Positions 38,514 through 48,905 of a stretch of 64,000 bases of DNA are shown piece by piece (position 1 is the first letter of the stretch; each line of letters begins with the position of its first letter). Source of the DNA: CAZWDO01 sp964632485 [NCBI: uncultured bacterium] (GTDB lineage Bacteria > JAGOEH01); the NCBI GenBank assembly GCA_964632485.1, contig CAZWDO010000004.1:218211-282210 (forward strand). The letters are read 5' to 3'. Under the pieces are notes generated by a model. The model was not told the origin of the DNA. It ran no database searches and saw nothing but the letters and a program-made list of their open reading frames with translations. The position numbers and the translations under genes are program-made.

Positions 38514-39002
38514 ATGAAAGAAGCCAACGATCAGAAAGAAATTGTAACTGCTCAGGAAGTGGCTAAAATTATTCAGCAAAGCGCTTATGGCGAATATGAT
38601 CAGTACCATGACTGGTCGCCTTCCTATACGCTTCAGAATAAAGCTGATCTTTTAGAAAATATGCTTAAGTGTTGGGATACGACTGAAGAGAAAGGCAGAA
38701 AACTAATAGTTCAGTATGTTCGGACATTGATTAAGGAATCCGGAGGTGGTGTTAGTATTATTACGGATAAGCTGCTTAATTTTGGCGGGCACTCCGAAAT
38801 TGTCAAGATTGTGGATGAATTTTTAAATTCAGGTGTCTTCAGCCATGCATTGCTTAGTTCCATGAAGAATTATCATTTGAGGCAGGATGATTGGTTGTTA
38901 AGAATCAGAGCTATTACTGCAGAACGAAAATTTATTGACAATAAACGTAAAGTAAAAAATCTTTATAAGGAAATCCAGGGACTGATTTTAGAATTAAGTT
39001 AG
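38514..39002 (+). CDS. Conserved-looking cytosolic protein of unknown function
   Basis: This 162-residue protein has no signal peptide or membrane segment. It is predicted to be mostly helical, with a tail rich in Lys and Glu. A good GGAGG site precedes the ATG. It ends 26 nt before the second binding-protein histidine kinase and is probably in the same transcript, so a signalling role is possible. No family was recognised. Confidence 0.55.
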   Translation: MKEANDQKEIVTAQEVAKIIQQSAYGEYDQYHDWSPSYTLQNKADLLENMLKCWDTTEEKGRKLIVQYVRTLIKESGGGVSIITDKLLNFGGHSEIVKIVDEFLNSGVFSHALLSSMKNYHLRQDDWLLRIRAITAERKFIDNKRKVKNLYKEIQGLILELS

Positions 39003-39027
39003 CTTTAAAGGAATTCGGAAATTATCT

Positions 39028-42000
39028 ATGATGAAAAATTGGACAAAACACCTTTTTTATATTGCTATTTTTACAATGGGTACCAGTGTAATAATGAGTT
39101 CTGTTTTGAATGCGTACAATTTACAACATGTAAAATTGCAATTAAAATGGAAACATCAGTTTCAGTTTGCCGGTTATTATGCGGCTGTAGAAAAAGGATA
39201 TTATCGTGATGCAGGATTAGACGTAGAGATATTAGAAGCAGAGATCGGCAATGAGCCGATGGATGTCGTGATTGACGGTAAGGCTGAATTTGGTGTTGGA
39301 ACAAGTGATGTTTTATTATACCATGCAATGGGGAAGCCATTAGTTGTCCTCGGCGTAATTTTTCAGCATTCGCCACTGGTTCTGCTATCTCTCCAAAATA
39401 GCGGGATTTCCAGTATTCATGATTTGATTGGAAAAACTGTTATGATTGAACCCCATTCAGCGGAATTGTTTGCGTATCTTAAGAATGAACATATTGATCT
39501 GGGAAAACTTAAGATTGTTGAGCATTCGCTGGATCCACAAAATTTAATTGATCATAAAGTTGCAGCCATATCTGCGTATTCAACTAGCGAACCATTTGAT
39601 CTAATAAAAGCAGGTTTGGAGTATAATATATTTTCTCCACGTTCCAGTGGGATTGATTTCTATGGAGATTGTCTGTTCACAACCCAGTTAGTTTTAGAAA
39701 AAAATCCAAAGCTTGTAGAAAGATTCATATCCGCATCGTTTAAAGGGTGGGAATATGCCATGCAGAATCCGGATGAAATCATTGGCGTAATTCTTGAGAA
39801 ATACTCCAATCAAAAATCCCGTGAGCAACTTCGCTTCGAATACGAAAAGATGGAACAATTGATAATTCCTTCTTTGATCGATATTGGCTATATGTTTGAA
39901 GGAAGATGGTTGCATATTGCAAATGTTTACAAACAACTGGGAATGATACCCGATGATTACAATATGGCCGGGCTGTTGTACTTTGATGTTATAAAGCCTG
40001 ATTTTAAAAAGTATTATTTAGCTATTTTACTTATTGCAAGTGTCAGTTTGATTATTTTAATAATAGCCATAAACTATAAAAAATTAAATAATCAACTGTA
40101 TATTGAAAATGAACAAAGAAAAAAAACAGAAATAGAATTGAGAGAAGCCCGGGAAGAAGCTAACCGCGCGAATTCGGCAAAATCGGAATTTCTTGCCAAC
40201 ATGAGCCATGAAATACGAACTCCTTTAAATGGGGTTATTGGGTTTTCTGATTTGCTATTAAAAACTTCATTAGATAAAAATCAGCAGCAGTTTGTTGAAA
40301 ATGTAAATATTTCTGCCAATGCATTGTTGGGTATTATTAATGATATTCTCGATTTTTCAAAAATTGAAGCGGGGAAACTGGAGCTTGAGTTTATCGAAAC
40401 CGATATAATTGAACTGATGGAAATGGCCATTGAGATTATCAAATATCAGGCTTCCAGAAAAGGACTTGAACTATTATTGGATATCCAACCCGATATGCCC
40501 CGCGTAGCTGTTTTAGATCCAGTGAGGCTGAAACAAATTTTAGTAAATCTTTTAGGGAATGCTGTAAAATTTACCACATTTGGTGAAGTAGAATTGAAGG
40601 TGACTTTCACTGAATGTGATCAATCCAAAGGGAAATTTTGCTTTTCTGTTCGCGATTCAGGGATTGGCATCAGTGAAGAACAGCAAAAAAAACTTTTTAA
40701 ATCTTTTTCACAGGCGGATAACACCACTACTCGTAAATTTGGCGGGACAGGGCTCGGACTTGTTATATCCAATTTGCTTGCTGAAAAAATGGGAGGTAAA
40801 ATTGAGTTGATCAGCTCTTCTGGTAAGGGATCCGTTTTCTATTTCACAATTGAGACTGAATTCAAGAGGGATACGAATTTTGATTTTTCAAGTCTAACTA
40901 ATATTCATCGAATATTGGTCATTGATGATAATGATACTAACCGACTAATTTTAAAGCAAACTTTCGCCTATTGGGGAGTTGAATTTACTGGTTGCAGTGA
41001 TGGATTGTCAGCTATTAATCTTATTAAAAAATCTGAAGCGTTTGATGTGATGATCGTTAATTATCATATACCTGACCTCAATGGACTGGATACTATCAGA
41101 ATGATATGGGAACAATTAAATCTGACTCATGAGAAGCTGCCGGTTATTCTGCTGCACAGCATAGCCGCTGGCCTTGATGTTTATGAGAAGTCAAAAGAAT
41201 TAGGCGTAAAATTTCATCTAACCAAACCCGTAAAATCCAGTGAACTTTTGCAATATTTGAAAACAATTCATAGTCAGGCACAATTTAAAACTGAAGAAAA
41301 TGAAAAAGGAAAACAGGATTTAACTTATCGACCGGTAAATACTAAAATACCGTTGATACTAATCGCCGAAGATGCGGATATGAATGTTTTGCTGCTTACT
41401 GCTATTTTAAAAAATATAGCGCCCAATGCGGTGCTTTTAGAAGCTAAAAACGGTAAAGATGCGTTGGCTATGATGAAAACAAAAAAACCGGATTTGGTCT
41501 TTATGGATATCCGGATGAGGGAGATGGATGGAATAGAGGCAACTATGGCAATACGGAAATATGAAGAAAATGCAGGGGGACATATTCCGATAATCGCATT
41601 AACTGCCGCTGTTGTAAAAGGAGAGCAAGAAAAATGTATCGATGCCGGGATGGATGATTTTTTGACAAAGCCCATTGACTGTTATGCATTAAACAACCTT
41701 CTCAATAAATATCTGGCTGAGAGCGCTGATGAGCGTGAGATCTATTTTGAAAGAATAACTGAAGATGAATCGAATCAACATTTTGATGAAATTGGATTGC
41801 TGCAACGGTTAGACGGTAATAAGGAAGTGTTTCGAAAACTCATGGAAATAACGAACACGCAATTTCCTGGATATATAGAATCACTTGAAAAAGCGATAGG
41901 TCAATTTGACAGAGAAGAGATTAAAGAGGTAATTCATACTCTTAAAGGCGCTTCCTGGAACATGCATTTTAAACGATTGTCGGAACTTATCGAGAAAATA

Positions 42001-42117
42001 GAAATAAGTGTTGGGGATGGCATGGATGAACTTAATGAAATATTTGTTGAGATGAAAAATGAATGGGAGAAAATTAAATCTATAATAATGGAGAAGATAT
42101 TTAATAAAACTATCTAA
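39028..42117 (+). CDS. Hybrid histidine kinase with THI5/NMT1-type binding domain, two receivers and HPt
   Basis: This 1,029-residue protein has an N-terminal anchor, then a SsuA/THI5-like binding domain (about 25-320; [16 protein letters not shown]) and a transmembrane helix (about 332-352). HisKA ([12 protein letters not shown], His about 395) and HATPase (DSGIGI, GTGLGL) follow. Receiver 1 spans about 630-745, receiver 2 about 775-890 (D827 in FMDIRM) and HPt about 920-1020 (H970 in HTLKGASWN). In receiver 1 the phosphoacceptor position is Asn678 ([12 protein letters not shown]), so it is probably inactive. The sensor domain is paralogous to that at 26283-29681 but the kinase half is of a different, BarA/ArcB-like design. 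The phosphorelay output is not encoded nearby. Confidence 0.88.
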   Translation: MMKNWTKHLFYIAIFTMGTSVIMSSVLNAYNLQHVKLQLKWKHQFQFAGYYAAVEKGYYRDAGLDVEILEAEIGNEPMDVVIDGKAEFGVGTSDVLLYHAMGKPLVVLGVIFQHSPLVLLSLQNSGISSIHDLIGKTVMIEPHSAELFAYLKNEHIDLGKLKIVEHSLDPQNLIDHKVAAISAYSTSEPFDLIKAGLEYNIFSPRSSGIDFYGDCLFTTQLVLEKNPKLVERFISASFKGWEYAMQNPDEIIGVILEKYSNQKSREQLRFEYEKMEQLIIPSLIDIGYMFEGRWLHIANVYKQLGMIPDDYNMAGLLYFDVIKPDFKKYYLAILLIASVSLIILIIAINYKKLNNQLYIENEQRKKTEIELREAREEANRANSAKSEFLANMSHEIRTPLNGVIGFSDLLLKTSLDKNQQQFVENVNISANALLGIINDILDFSKIEAGKLELEFIETDIIELMEMAIEIIKYQASRKGLELLLDIQPDMPRVAVLDPVRLKQILVNLLGNAVKFTTFGEVELKVTFTECDQSKGKFCFSVRDSGIGISEEQQKKLFKSFSQADNTTTRKFGGTGLGLVISNLLAEKMGGKIELISSSGKGSVFYFTIETEFKRDTNFDFSSLTNIHRILVIDDNDTNRLILKQTFAYWGVEFTGCSDGLSAINLIKKSEAFDVMIVNYHIPDLNGLDTIRMIWEQLNLTHEKLPVILLHSIAAGLDVYEKSKELGVKFHLTKPVKSSELLQYLKTIHSQAQFKTEENEKGKQDLTYRPVNTKIPLILIAEDADMNVLLLTAILKNIAPNAVLLEAKNGKDALAMMKTKKPDLVFMDIRMREMDGIEATMAIRKYEENAGGHIPIIALTAAVVKGEQEKCIDAGMDDFLTKPIDCYALNNLLNKYLAESADEREIYFERITEDESNQHFDEIGLLQRLDGNKEVFRKLMEITNTQFPGYIESLEKAIGQFDREEIKEVIHTLKGASWNMHFKRLSELIEKIEISVGDGMDELNEIFVEMKNEWEKIKSIIMEKIFNKTI

Positions 42118-42201
42118 TGCCCGTTGTTCATTCAATTTTAACTTAATCACAATATAATATTTTAATTTCCAGATTACATGATTAAAAGGAGTTTGCTGAA
42201 T

Positions 42202-43884
42202 ATGAGCAGGATTGGAACGACTATCTTTTTCCTGATGTTTATGCTAATTTTTTCTATAGGCAAGGCTGCGGCTGAGCAGTGGCCAAGTAATCATGCCGTT
42301 TTAAATCAAACGTTGAAAAACGCTCCGGTCCCAATTTTTTATGGCCTAAATGAAAGTCACAGTAATAGTTGGGCGCAGACTGCCGGGAATGGTATAACCG
42401 GGGTGGTATATTTCCAATATGGCGAAGAGAATTGGGGGTGGGGAAACCTTGTCTATCAATCTATACTGTCGGATGGAACTGTAAATAATGAAGTCGTAAC
42501 CGTTGGGACCCATCTGGAGATTTCTGTGTTGCTATATGATGCTGATTCCAATCCCCATATTTTTACGGCCAGTTCAACAAATACGGATCAGCTCATCGAT
42601 CATTATTATAGATATATGGAGAACCAGTGGACTAATGAAACGATTCTGCATTTTAATAATGAGGGCGGGAAATTTATTTATGAACTGTCCGCTGACAGGG
42701 GGCCGAATGATTCTTTTCATTTATTGGCGCTCAAGACCCGTTCCAATCCCGATTCGGATGATTATTATTATGCCTTTCGCAATTCTCAATTATATCATAT
42801 CAGCAACTCAAGTGGAGATTGGGTTAAAGAGTTAATCAATCAATATGATATGGTTTATACGTTGGATGAATATTCGAAAATGATGAACCGCCAGGATATC
42901 AAAATAGACAAAAATGGCGATGTTCATGTTATTTATGGTGAACAGATCAATGCCCTGACGAATTTTTCTCCCAGCCGTTTACAGTATGCTACCAACCAAA
43001 GCGGCCACTGGGTTGTGGAAACCGCTTTAAATTACGTAGCGAATTCGCGCGATGATGCCGGATGGTATTCTTCATTGTGTCTCGATTCAGAAAATCAGCC
43101 ACATGTTTCCTGTTGTTATATCGGGCGGGTCTCCTCAGGTTCCGCTATGTATGCTAAACTGATCTATCTCAGCCGTTTGGGCGTTAATAATTGGCAGTCC
43201 GAAGTAATCGCTGAAAATGATGACGGATATTATGGCCGGGATGGCCGTGATTATACCGGGGGGCTCACTCATCTTGTCTTTGATGATAATAACACCCCTC
43301 ATGTTATTTTTTCCGATATCGCTTCATCACATGCCGGGATGAACTATTTTAATCTGGGAAATATCCGTTATGCTGTTAAAGAATCAGGGGTATGGAATAT
43401 TAGAAAAATTTATCAACAACCTGTGCCGATCGGGAATTATAATGCGACTGAAATGTATGATATGTGTTTGCTCATTTCCGATAATTCCAATAAAATTCAG
43501 GTGATCGGCCAGGAGCTGGAGATTTTAAGTAATTCTAACTACGAGTGCCGCCTGGCGCAGTATTTGATAACCGATGCTACCTATCTTGATGCCGGAGAAT
43601 TTTTAAAACAATCTGATCTTCTTTATAATTATCCCAATCCGTTTAATCGTTCCACTATGATTAAATTTTCCCTGGCAGAACCCGGTGAAGTTCAGTTGAA
43701 TATTTATAACTTGGCAGGACAAATGATCTGCTCGCTGGCCAAGGGATATCTACCGGTCGGGGAGTATGATGCCATTTGGAACGGGTTAAATAGCAGAGGA
43801 GAACCGGTCGGGTCTGGGATCTATATTTATCATCTGATATCAGGAGAATTTTGTCTTTCGAAACGTATGCTGTTCCTTTATTGA
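42202..43884 (+). CDS. Large secreted protein with sorting tail, function unknown
   Basis: This protein of about 560 residues has a signal peptide and a mature region of repeated short strands with IDKNGDVHVIYGE, LDSENQPHVSCCY and FDDNNTPHVIFSD. That DxxxxPHV pattern is typical of beta-propeller (exo-alpha-sialidase-like) repeats. The tail has YNYPNPFN and GSGIYIYHL and ends KRMLFLY. ATG 42202 was chosen because AAAAGGAG lies about 10 nt upstream of it; the frame also opens at ATG 42178. No active site could be assigned. Confidence 0.68.
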   Translation: MSRIGTTIFFLMFMLIFSIGKAAAEQWPSNHAVLNQTLKNAPVPIFYGLNESHSNSWAQTAGNGITGVVYFQYGEENWGWGNLVYQSILSDGTVNNEVVTVGTHLEISVLLYDADSNPHIFTASSTNTDQLIDHYYRYMENQWTNETILHFNNEGGKFIYELSADRGPNDSFHLLALKTRSNPDSDDYYYAFRNSQLYHISNSSGDWVKELINQYDMVYTLDEYSKMMNRQDIKIDKNGDVHVIYGEQINALTNFSPSRLQYATNQSGHWVVETALNYVANSRDDAGWYSSLCLDSENQPHVSCCYIGRVSSGSAMYAKLIYLSRLGVNNWQSEVIAENDDGYYGRDGRDYTGGLTHLVFDDNNTPHVIFSDIASSHAGMNYFNLGNIRYAVKESGVWNIRKIYQQPVPIGNYNATEMYDMCLLISDNSNKIQVIGQELEILSNSNYECRLAQYLITDATYLDAGEFLKQSDLLYNYPNPFNRSTMIKFSLAEPGEVQLNIYNLAGQMICSLAKGYLPVGEYDAIWNGLNSRGEPVGSGIYIYHLISGEFCLSKRMLFLY

Positions 43885-44098
43885 ATCCGGGAAAATCCGG
43901 TTTCCATTCCAAAAAATTGACCTGATTAAGTTAATTAAAGAAAGTGTTGAAGCCCATATAGATCAAGCAGAAAAAACAAATTCGTTTATACTTCCAATAT
44001 GAACTATCCAATCGACAAAACTCTATAGCCATAAAAATGGAATCATGGTTTATGATTCGTTTACATTCAATAAATTTTAACCCGAATGAGAGGCTATT

Positions 44099-44587
44099 AT
44101 GAAAAAGTTTCGTTTAATTTGCTTGGGGTGTTTGATGTGTTTATTCCAGATATTAATATCATGTCATCCGGCAGATACCACGTTTAATGTTGCTAAAGAA
44201 AAACAATTTGTTGAAAAGGCGATCCGCTCAAGCATCGGTTGGGCGAAAGAGAAGGACATTGATTTGCTGTACAGTGTTATTGCGAATGACACAAACTATT
44301 TAGAAGTAGATCCGAATAATCGGGTGGTGAAGGGATTTCAGGATTTTAAGAAATCGGAAGCCTTTTGGATGAATCCTGATTTTAAAGCGATACGCTATGA
44401 AATAAATGATCTAAAAATAAACTTCTCCAAATCTGGTGAAAACGCCTGGTTTTTTTGCGTGCTCGATGATATTAATGAATGGAAGGGAGAGCCTGCCAAC
44501 TGGGAAAATACAAGATGGACAGGCGTGCTGGAAAAAAGGAACAATAATTGGGTAATTGTTCAGATGCATTTTTCGTTTGCTGATTAA
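44099..44587 (+). CDS. SnoaL/NTF2-like lipoprotein (paralogue of 25530-26045)
   Basis: This 162-residue protein has a signal peptide with a lipobox (LISC), so it is a lipoprotein. The SnoaL-like domain is strongly similar to the protein at 25530-26045, with shared DLKINFS, DDIN-W-GEPANWE and RWTGVLEKRN. The two look like recent duplicates, one soluble and one lipid-anchored. No gene in a clear operon with it. Confidence 0.75.
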   Translation: MKKFRLICLGCLMCLFQILISCHPADTTFNVAKEKQFVEKAIRSSIGWAKEKDIDLLYSVIANDTNYLEVDPNNRVVKGFQDFKKSEAFWMNPDFKAIRYEINDLKINFSKSGENAWFFCVLDDINEWKGEPANWENTRWTGVLEKRNNNWVIVQMHFSFAD

Positions 44588-44622
44588 CGGATATCCATTC
44601 CCGTAATTTTATGAACGGGAGG

Positions 44623-44817
44623 TCACGCATTAAAAGGGATAGGATAGAGATCCGGAATCGGCGTTGGCAATTTTAGCTTTTGTTGAAGCCAAATATTCGG
44701 CGAACCCGGCTTATTAAAGCAAACATAGAAGAATCTGCCCCGACTTTGACAAAATCGAGTTGATAAGTAATTTCCATCAAAGTGTACCCAGGCAAAAATA
44801 ATTTGAAAGAAGAACAT
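44623..44817 (-). pseudogene. Possible C-terminal gene fragment on the minus strand
   Basis: A 64-codon minus-strand frame ends with a protein-like tail (NKPGSPNIWLQQKLKLP...) rich in Pro. It fills the gap before the DUF4846 gene and has no ribosome site. It may be the end of a lost gene, but chance cannot be excluded. Confidence 0.2.
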
Positions 44818-45745
44818 GCTGTTTATAATTAAAAAAAGTAGTGTAGAATTTTTGTTTATTTTTTTCTTTATACTGTTTTTTCAATCGTGCGCACAGGAGG
44901 ATACTCTCCGGAAACCGCCGGCTCAAGAGGATACGTTAATCGCTCTTGATAGCTCTCGCTCATCGGTTCAGGGGAATATTGTCAATCCCGATGGGCGAAC
45001 AATTGAATCCCGCTTTACTCCCCCGATAGGATTTGAGCGGAAATCTCTCGAAGAGAATTCGTTTGCTGCCTGGTTGCGCTGCCTACCGTTAAAACCTCAT
45101 GGGACCCCTGTCATCCTTTATAATGGGGAGAAAAAGTCCAATTTAGATGCCTATGACGCTGTGGTGGAACTAAGGATTGGCAATAAAAATCTCCATCAAT
45201 GCGCGGACGCTGTCATCCGATTGCGCGCAGATTATTTATGGCAACAAAACCGCTATGATGAGATCCACTTTAATTTTACCAATGGATTTCGTGTCGATTA
45301 TTCCCAGTGGATGCAGGGGAAGCGGATCATTGTCAATGGCAATAAAACTCAATGGGCTCTTCAACGCGCTCCCTCTAATACTTATCATGATTATTGGGGA
45401 TATCTGGAAACCATATTCAGCTATGCGGGAACGCTATCGCTTTCCCGGGAATTGATCCCGATGGATATTGAAGAGTTGCAAATCGGGGATGTTTTTATCC
45501 AGGGAGGTTCTCCCGGACATGCGATTATTGTGGTGGATTTGGCGTATAATCCATCTTCTCGCAAGATAGTATTCCTTTTAGCGCAAAGCTATATGCCTGC
45601 GCAGGAAATACAGATTTTAAAAAATTTGCAGGATGAGCAATCAAGTCCCTGGTATTCTCTGGAATTCGGTGACTTTTTGGTGACTCCTGAATGGACCTTC
45701 AAAAAAACCGACCTAAAACGGTTTGATGCGCGACTTACCGAATAA
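44816..45745 (+). CDS. DUF4846-family lipoprotein
   Basis: This 309-residue protein has a signal peptide with a lipobox (LFFQSC). It matches the DUF4846 pattern: RFTPPIGFER, FAAWLRCLPLKPHGTPV, QCADAVIRLRADYLW, FNFTNGFRVDYSQW, QIGDVFIQGGSPGHAIIVVD and LLAQSYMPAQEI. The biochemical role of the family is unknown. A GAAAGAAG site precedes the ATG. Confidence 0.82.
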   Translation: MLFIIKKSSVEFLFIFFFILFFQSCAQEDTLRKPPAQEDTLIALDSSRSSVQGNIVNPDGRTIESRFTPPIGFERKSLEENSFAAWLRCLPLKPHGTPVILYNGEKKSNLDAYDAVVELRIGNKNLHQCADAVIRLRADYLWQQNRYDEIHFNFTNGFRVDYSQWMQGKRIIVNGNKTQWALQRAPSNTYHDYWGYLETIFSYAGTLSLSRELIPMDIEELQIGDVFIQGGSPGHAIIVVDLAYNPSSRKIVFLLAQSYMPAQEIQILKNLQDEQSSPWYSLEFGDFLVTPEWTFKKTDLKRFDARLTE

Positions 45746-45908
45746 GGTAATGAATGCCCATGCGGTTATCGCTTTTGGAATCTGCTTCCGGTCAGTAATG
45801 GCGGAATCATTTGGATTCAAATGCTGTCTTTATTCAAGACAGGTATATTACGGAGTAAAGCATAGTTATTGATTTATCGCAAAAAATAATAGAAATGAGG
45901 ATGAAAAG

Positions 45909-48749
45909 ATGAGGCTGAGAATAGGATTGCTATGGGTAATGGAATGTTGGCTGGTGTTAGTGATGGCGCTTAGCGCGCAAACGCAAGTTACAATCGAAAC
46001 GACAAATGGGGGGCCTCAATTGATGGTTAATGGTGAAATTACGCCGCCCCGGATGTTTTGGGGTAGCCAAGGCAGCGGGAAAATTGCTATCGGCGCCGAC
46101 TGGGTTGATACTTCCTATGAATTTACGCCGTCTTTTGCGGCCAATGCTACTTTTCATTTTCGTTTCGGTAAAACAGCCGGCGAGATTTGGTTGGCAGATT
46201 TCAGAATCATCGATGCAGAATCGGGCGTTGAGGTGTTTCCTTCCGGCAGTTTTTCAACCGAAGAGGGATTCTCCGGTTCATGGAATATTTATCCTCCGGA
46301 TGAGAGTAATACAGTGGGTGAAGTTGAAGTCATTGATTCTTCCTTGCATGTAACTTTAACCAATCCACCGGCGGGTTCCCCCTGGCCTGATTTCCATTTT
46401 TGGAGCGATCTGACGCAGCTTCCGGCGTATAAACGCTATCGATGCTGTTTTCGCATTCGCGGAGTTCCGGATCGAGAGGTTTTTCCTGCGGTTTATCATG
46501 TGGATGGCGGTTGGACGTGGGTAGGCGGCCCTCCCTCGCCATTCAATGAGGAGATTAAGTTAGCGCGGGATGCGAAAGTGAACTTTATCACCTTTGGCGC
46601 TCCCAACTGCTGGTTGGCTCCTGAAAAAGACACGAACTGGGTGTCATTGGACTATCTGTGTCAACAAATTATCGCTATAAATCCACAAGTTTTGTTGATT
46701 CCCAGAATCGGTTTGGATGCGCCGAGCTGGTGGACGATAAAGCATCCCGAAGCATTAATGGTGTACGAAGACGGGAGTTATGGTACAAAAGCATCGGTAT
46801 CGGATCGGCAATACCGAGCGGAGGCCGCCGCTCATCTTGAGCGGTTGTGCCGACATCTTGTAGAGACTTTCCCAAAAAATATGGCTGGAATCCATCCCTG
46901 TGGACAGAATACGGGGGAATGGTTTTACGAAGGAGCCTGGGGAACAAAACTCAGTGGTTACGACCCGGCCACTCTTGATGCATGGCAGGCGTGGCCCCGC
47001 GGAACTTCGGCAATTCCATCCCCTGCCGCCCGGAGGTCAGGAACGCAACGCGCTTTGCTTGATCCGGTCGTTGACCGAAAAGTGATTGATTTTAATTCGT
47101 TTTTGCAGGAAGAGATGGGGGATTTTATCGCCACTTTGGCGGCAGCGGCGAGACGGGGACTTGGTGAGCAAAAACTTGTTTTATTTTTCTACGGTTATCA
47201 TTATGAATTCGGCACTGTCTGGAACAGCCCCGCCGCCAGCGGACATTATGCCCTGTCTCGTCTTCTGAAATCCCCAGATATTGATATACTCTGCGGCCCT
47301 CTTTCATATTTCGATCGGCATTGGCTGGGCAGCGGGCCGGTGATGAGTTCCGCAGAAAGTATTGCCGCTGCCGGTAAACTTTGGTTTAACGAGGATGATA
47401 CCCGTACTTATCTGAATACAAACCTTGAAGATCATGCTAGATATGGCGGACTGGCGGATCTATCCCAGACTCAATCCGTGTTGCGACGGAACCAGGGGCA
47501 AGCTGCTTTGCGGGGGTTGGGTTCCTGGTGGATGGATCACGGAGCCGGAACTGGCGGCGGGTGGTTCCTGGACCCTGAAATTTGGAAAGTCATGGATCAG
47601 CTCTATCCGTTGGATCAGGATATGCTCCTCCGTAAAGAACCATTTAATCCTGAAATTGCCGCTATTATAGACGAGAGCAGTGTACTGCATCTGGCTGGAG
47701 GTTCGACTGTAATCGGTCGGGGGTTGCTTTATGAATCCCGGGCCGCATTGGGCCGTTGCGGCGCTGCTTATGGACAATATATGCTCGAGGATGTGTTGGC
47801 GGGTAATGTTTCAGCGAAATTACAGATATTTCTCGCTGCCTGGGCGCTGACTCCCGAACAGCGGCAGCAACTCGTTTCTTCTCGGGCGTTCGGTACGACC
47901 CGGGTTTGGTGTTATGCTCCCGGTTATATTCTGCCCGAGGGATGCAACGTCGCTAACATGCGCGAAATCACGGGATTTAGCCACTATGCGTTAGAAATTA
48001 CTTCAGCACGAGTGACACCCACTGCTGTGGGTATGGCGATGGGTATCGATTCTGCATGGGGACCCTCCCAGTCAGTTCGTCCGTTATTTGCAGCCGAAGC
48101 CGATTCGGGTGAAATCCTGGCAGTATATAGCAATGGAGCGCCAGCGGTTACTTTGAGACGCAGTGATCAGGGTCTTGATGTTTTTGTCGGTGTTCCTCAA
48201 TTGACGCCGACACTGATTCGCGTTCTCTCTCGCCAGGCTGGTGTCCAATTGGTTGCGGATGATGATGCCGTTATCTGCGCAGCGGAAAATTATCTCTCCG
48301 TTCATGCCCTTAAAGACGGGCCGCTTACCTTGAAGTTTGGCAATGAGAATCTGGTAACGGATGCTCTGGATGGATCGCCGGTAGGAGATGGCCCGGAATT
48401 TGATATCAATATTACGGCAGGCGATACGCGTTTGTTTACCTGGGTCGAAAAACTTGCAGTTGCTACCAATTCTTCCGGCGCTTCGACGGCGAATTTTCTT
48501 TTCCAAAATATTCCCAATCCATTCAATCCCTTGACCCGGATTTATTTTTCACTGTCCCGGCGGGAACATGTTACGTTGACGCTTTTTGATGTGAATGGCC
48601 GAAAAATAGCTGTTCTTCTGAATAAGGAACTAGTCCCGGGCGAGCATTCCATTGATTTCAACGCCGCTGAATTGTCCACTGGACTCTATTTTTACCAAAT
48701 CCGAACCAGTAGTTTGATCCAAACCCGCAAGATGTTGTTAATAAAATGA
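45909..48749 (+). CDS. Secreted glycoside-hydrolase-like (GH-A/GH42-like) protein with sorting tail
   Basis: This 946-residue protein has a signal peptide, a carbohydrate-binding-like N-terminal beta domain (about 30-190) and a TIM-barrel-like domain. The barrel reads LARDAKVNFITFGAP, LIPRIGLDAPSWW and AGIHPCGQNTGEWFYEG. E337 (GEW) and E495 (WFNEDD) are the likely acid/base and nucleophile by analogy with GH42-type barrels. A galactosidase-like C-terminal region and a tail with IPNPFNPLTRIYF, ending RKMLLIK, follow. The substrate is not known. Confidence 0.72.
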   Translation: MRLRIGLLWVMECWLVLVMALSAQTQVTIETTNGGPQLMVNGEITPPRMFWGSQGSGKIAIGADWVDTSYEFTPSFAANATFHFRFGKTAGEIWLADFRIIDAESGVEVFPSGSFSTEEGFSGSWNIYPPDESNTVGEVEVIDSSLHVTLTNPPAGSPWPDFHFWSDLTQLPAYKRYRCCFRIRGVPDREVFPAVYHVDGGWTWVGGPPSPFNEEIKLARDAKVNFITFGAPNCWLAPEKDTNWVSLDYLCQQIIAINPQVLLIPRIGLDAPSWWTIKHPEALMVYEDGSYGTKASVSDRQYRAEAAAHLERLCRHLVETFPKNMAGIHPCGQNTGEWFYEGAWGTKLSGYDPATLDAWQAWPRGTSAIPSPAARRSGTQRALLDPVVDRKVIDFNSFLQEEMGDFIATLAAAARRGLGEQKLVLFFYGYHYEFGTVWNSPAASGHYALSRLLKSPDIDILCGPLSYFDRHWLGSGPVMSSAESIAAAGKLWFNEDDTRTYLNTNLEDHARYGGLADLSQTQSVLRRNQGQAALRGLGSWWMDHGAGTGGGWFLDPEIWKVMDQLYPLDQDMLLRKEPFNPEIAAIIDESSVLHLAGGSTVIGRGLLYESRAALGRCGAAYGQYMLEDVLAGNVSAKLQIFLAAWALTPEQRQQLVSSRAFGTTRVWCYAPGYILPEGCNVANMREITGFSHYALEITSARVTPTAVGMAMGIDSAWGPSQSVRPLFAAEADSGEILAVYSNGAPAVTLRRSDQGLDVFVGVPQLTPTLIRVLSRQAGVQLVADDDAVICAAENYLSVHALKDGPLTLKFGNENLVTDALDGSPVGDGPEFDINITAGDTRLFTWVEKLAVATNSSGASTANFLFQNIPNPFNPLTRIYFSLSRREHVTLTLFDVNGRKIAVLLNKELVPGEHSIDFNAAELSTGLYFYQIRTSSLIQTRKMLLIK

Positions 48750-48905
48750 ATATAGCGACCAACCTGCAATTGCAATCGGATATCAGAAAACTAGTGCATT
48801 AAGACACCATTTATTAAAATAAAGAGCATTCAGAAAATGCCAATCCTTTATTAAAGTGATACGGAATAAATTTTTACTGTTAACCCCTTGGATGGACTGT
48901 TTAAA

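Noticed and set aside
43921-44095. Protein-like frame (KIDLIKLIKESVEAHIDQAE) in the gap before the second SnoaL gene
   Set aside because: Interrupted by a stop after about 30 codons, no recognised family and no start; kept out as a feature.
44598-44622. Hairpin TCCCGT...ACGGGA after the second SnoaL gene
   Set aside because: No T run follows in either direction, so it is not a convincing terminator.
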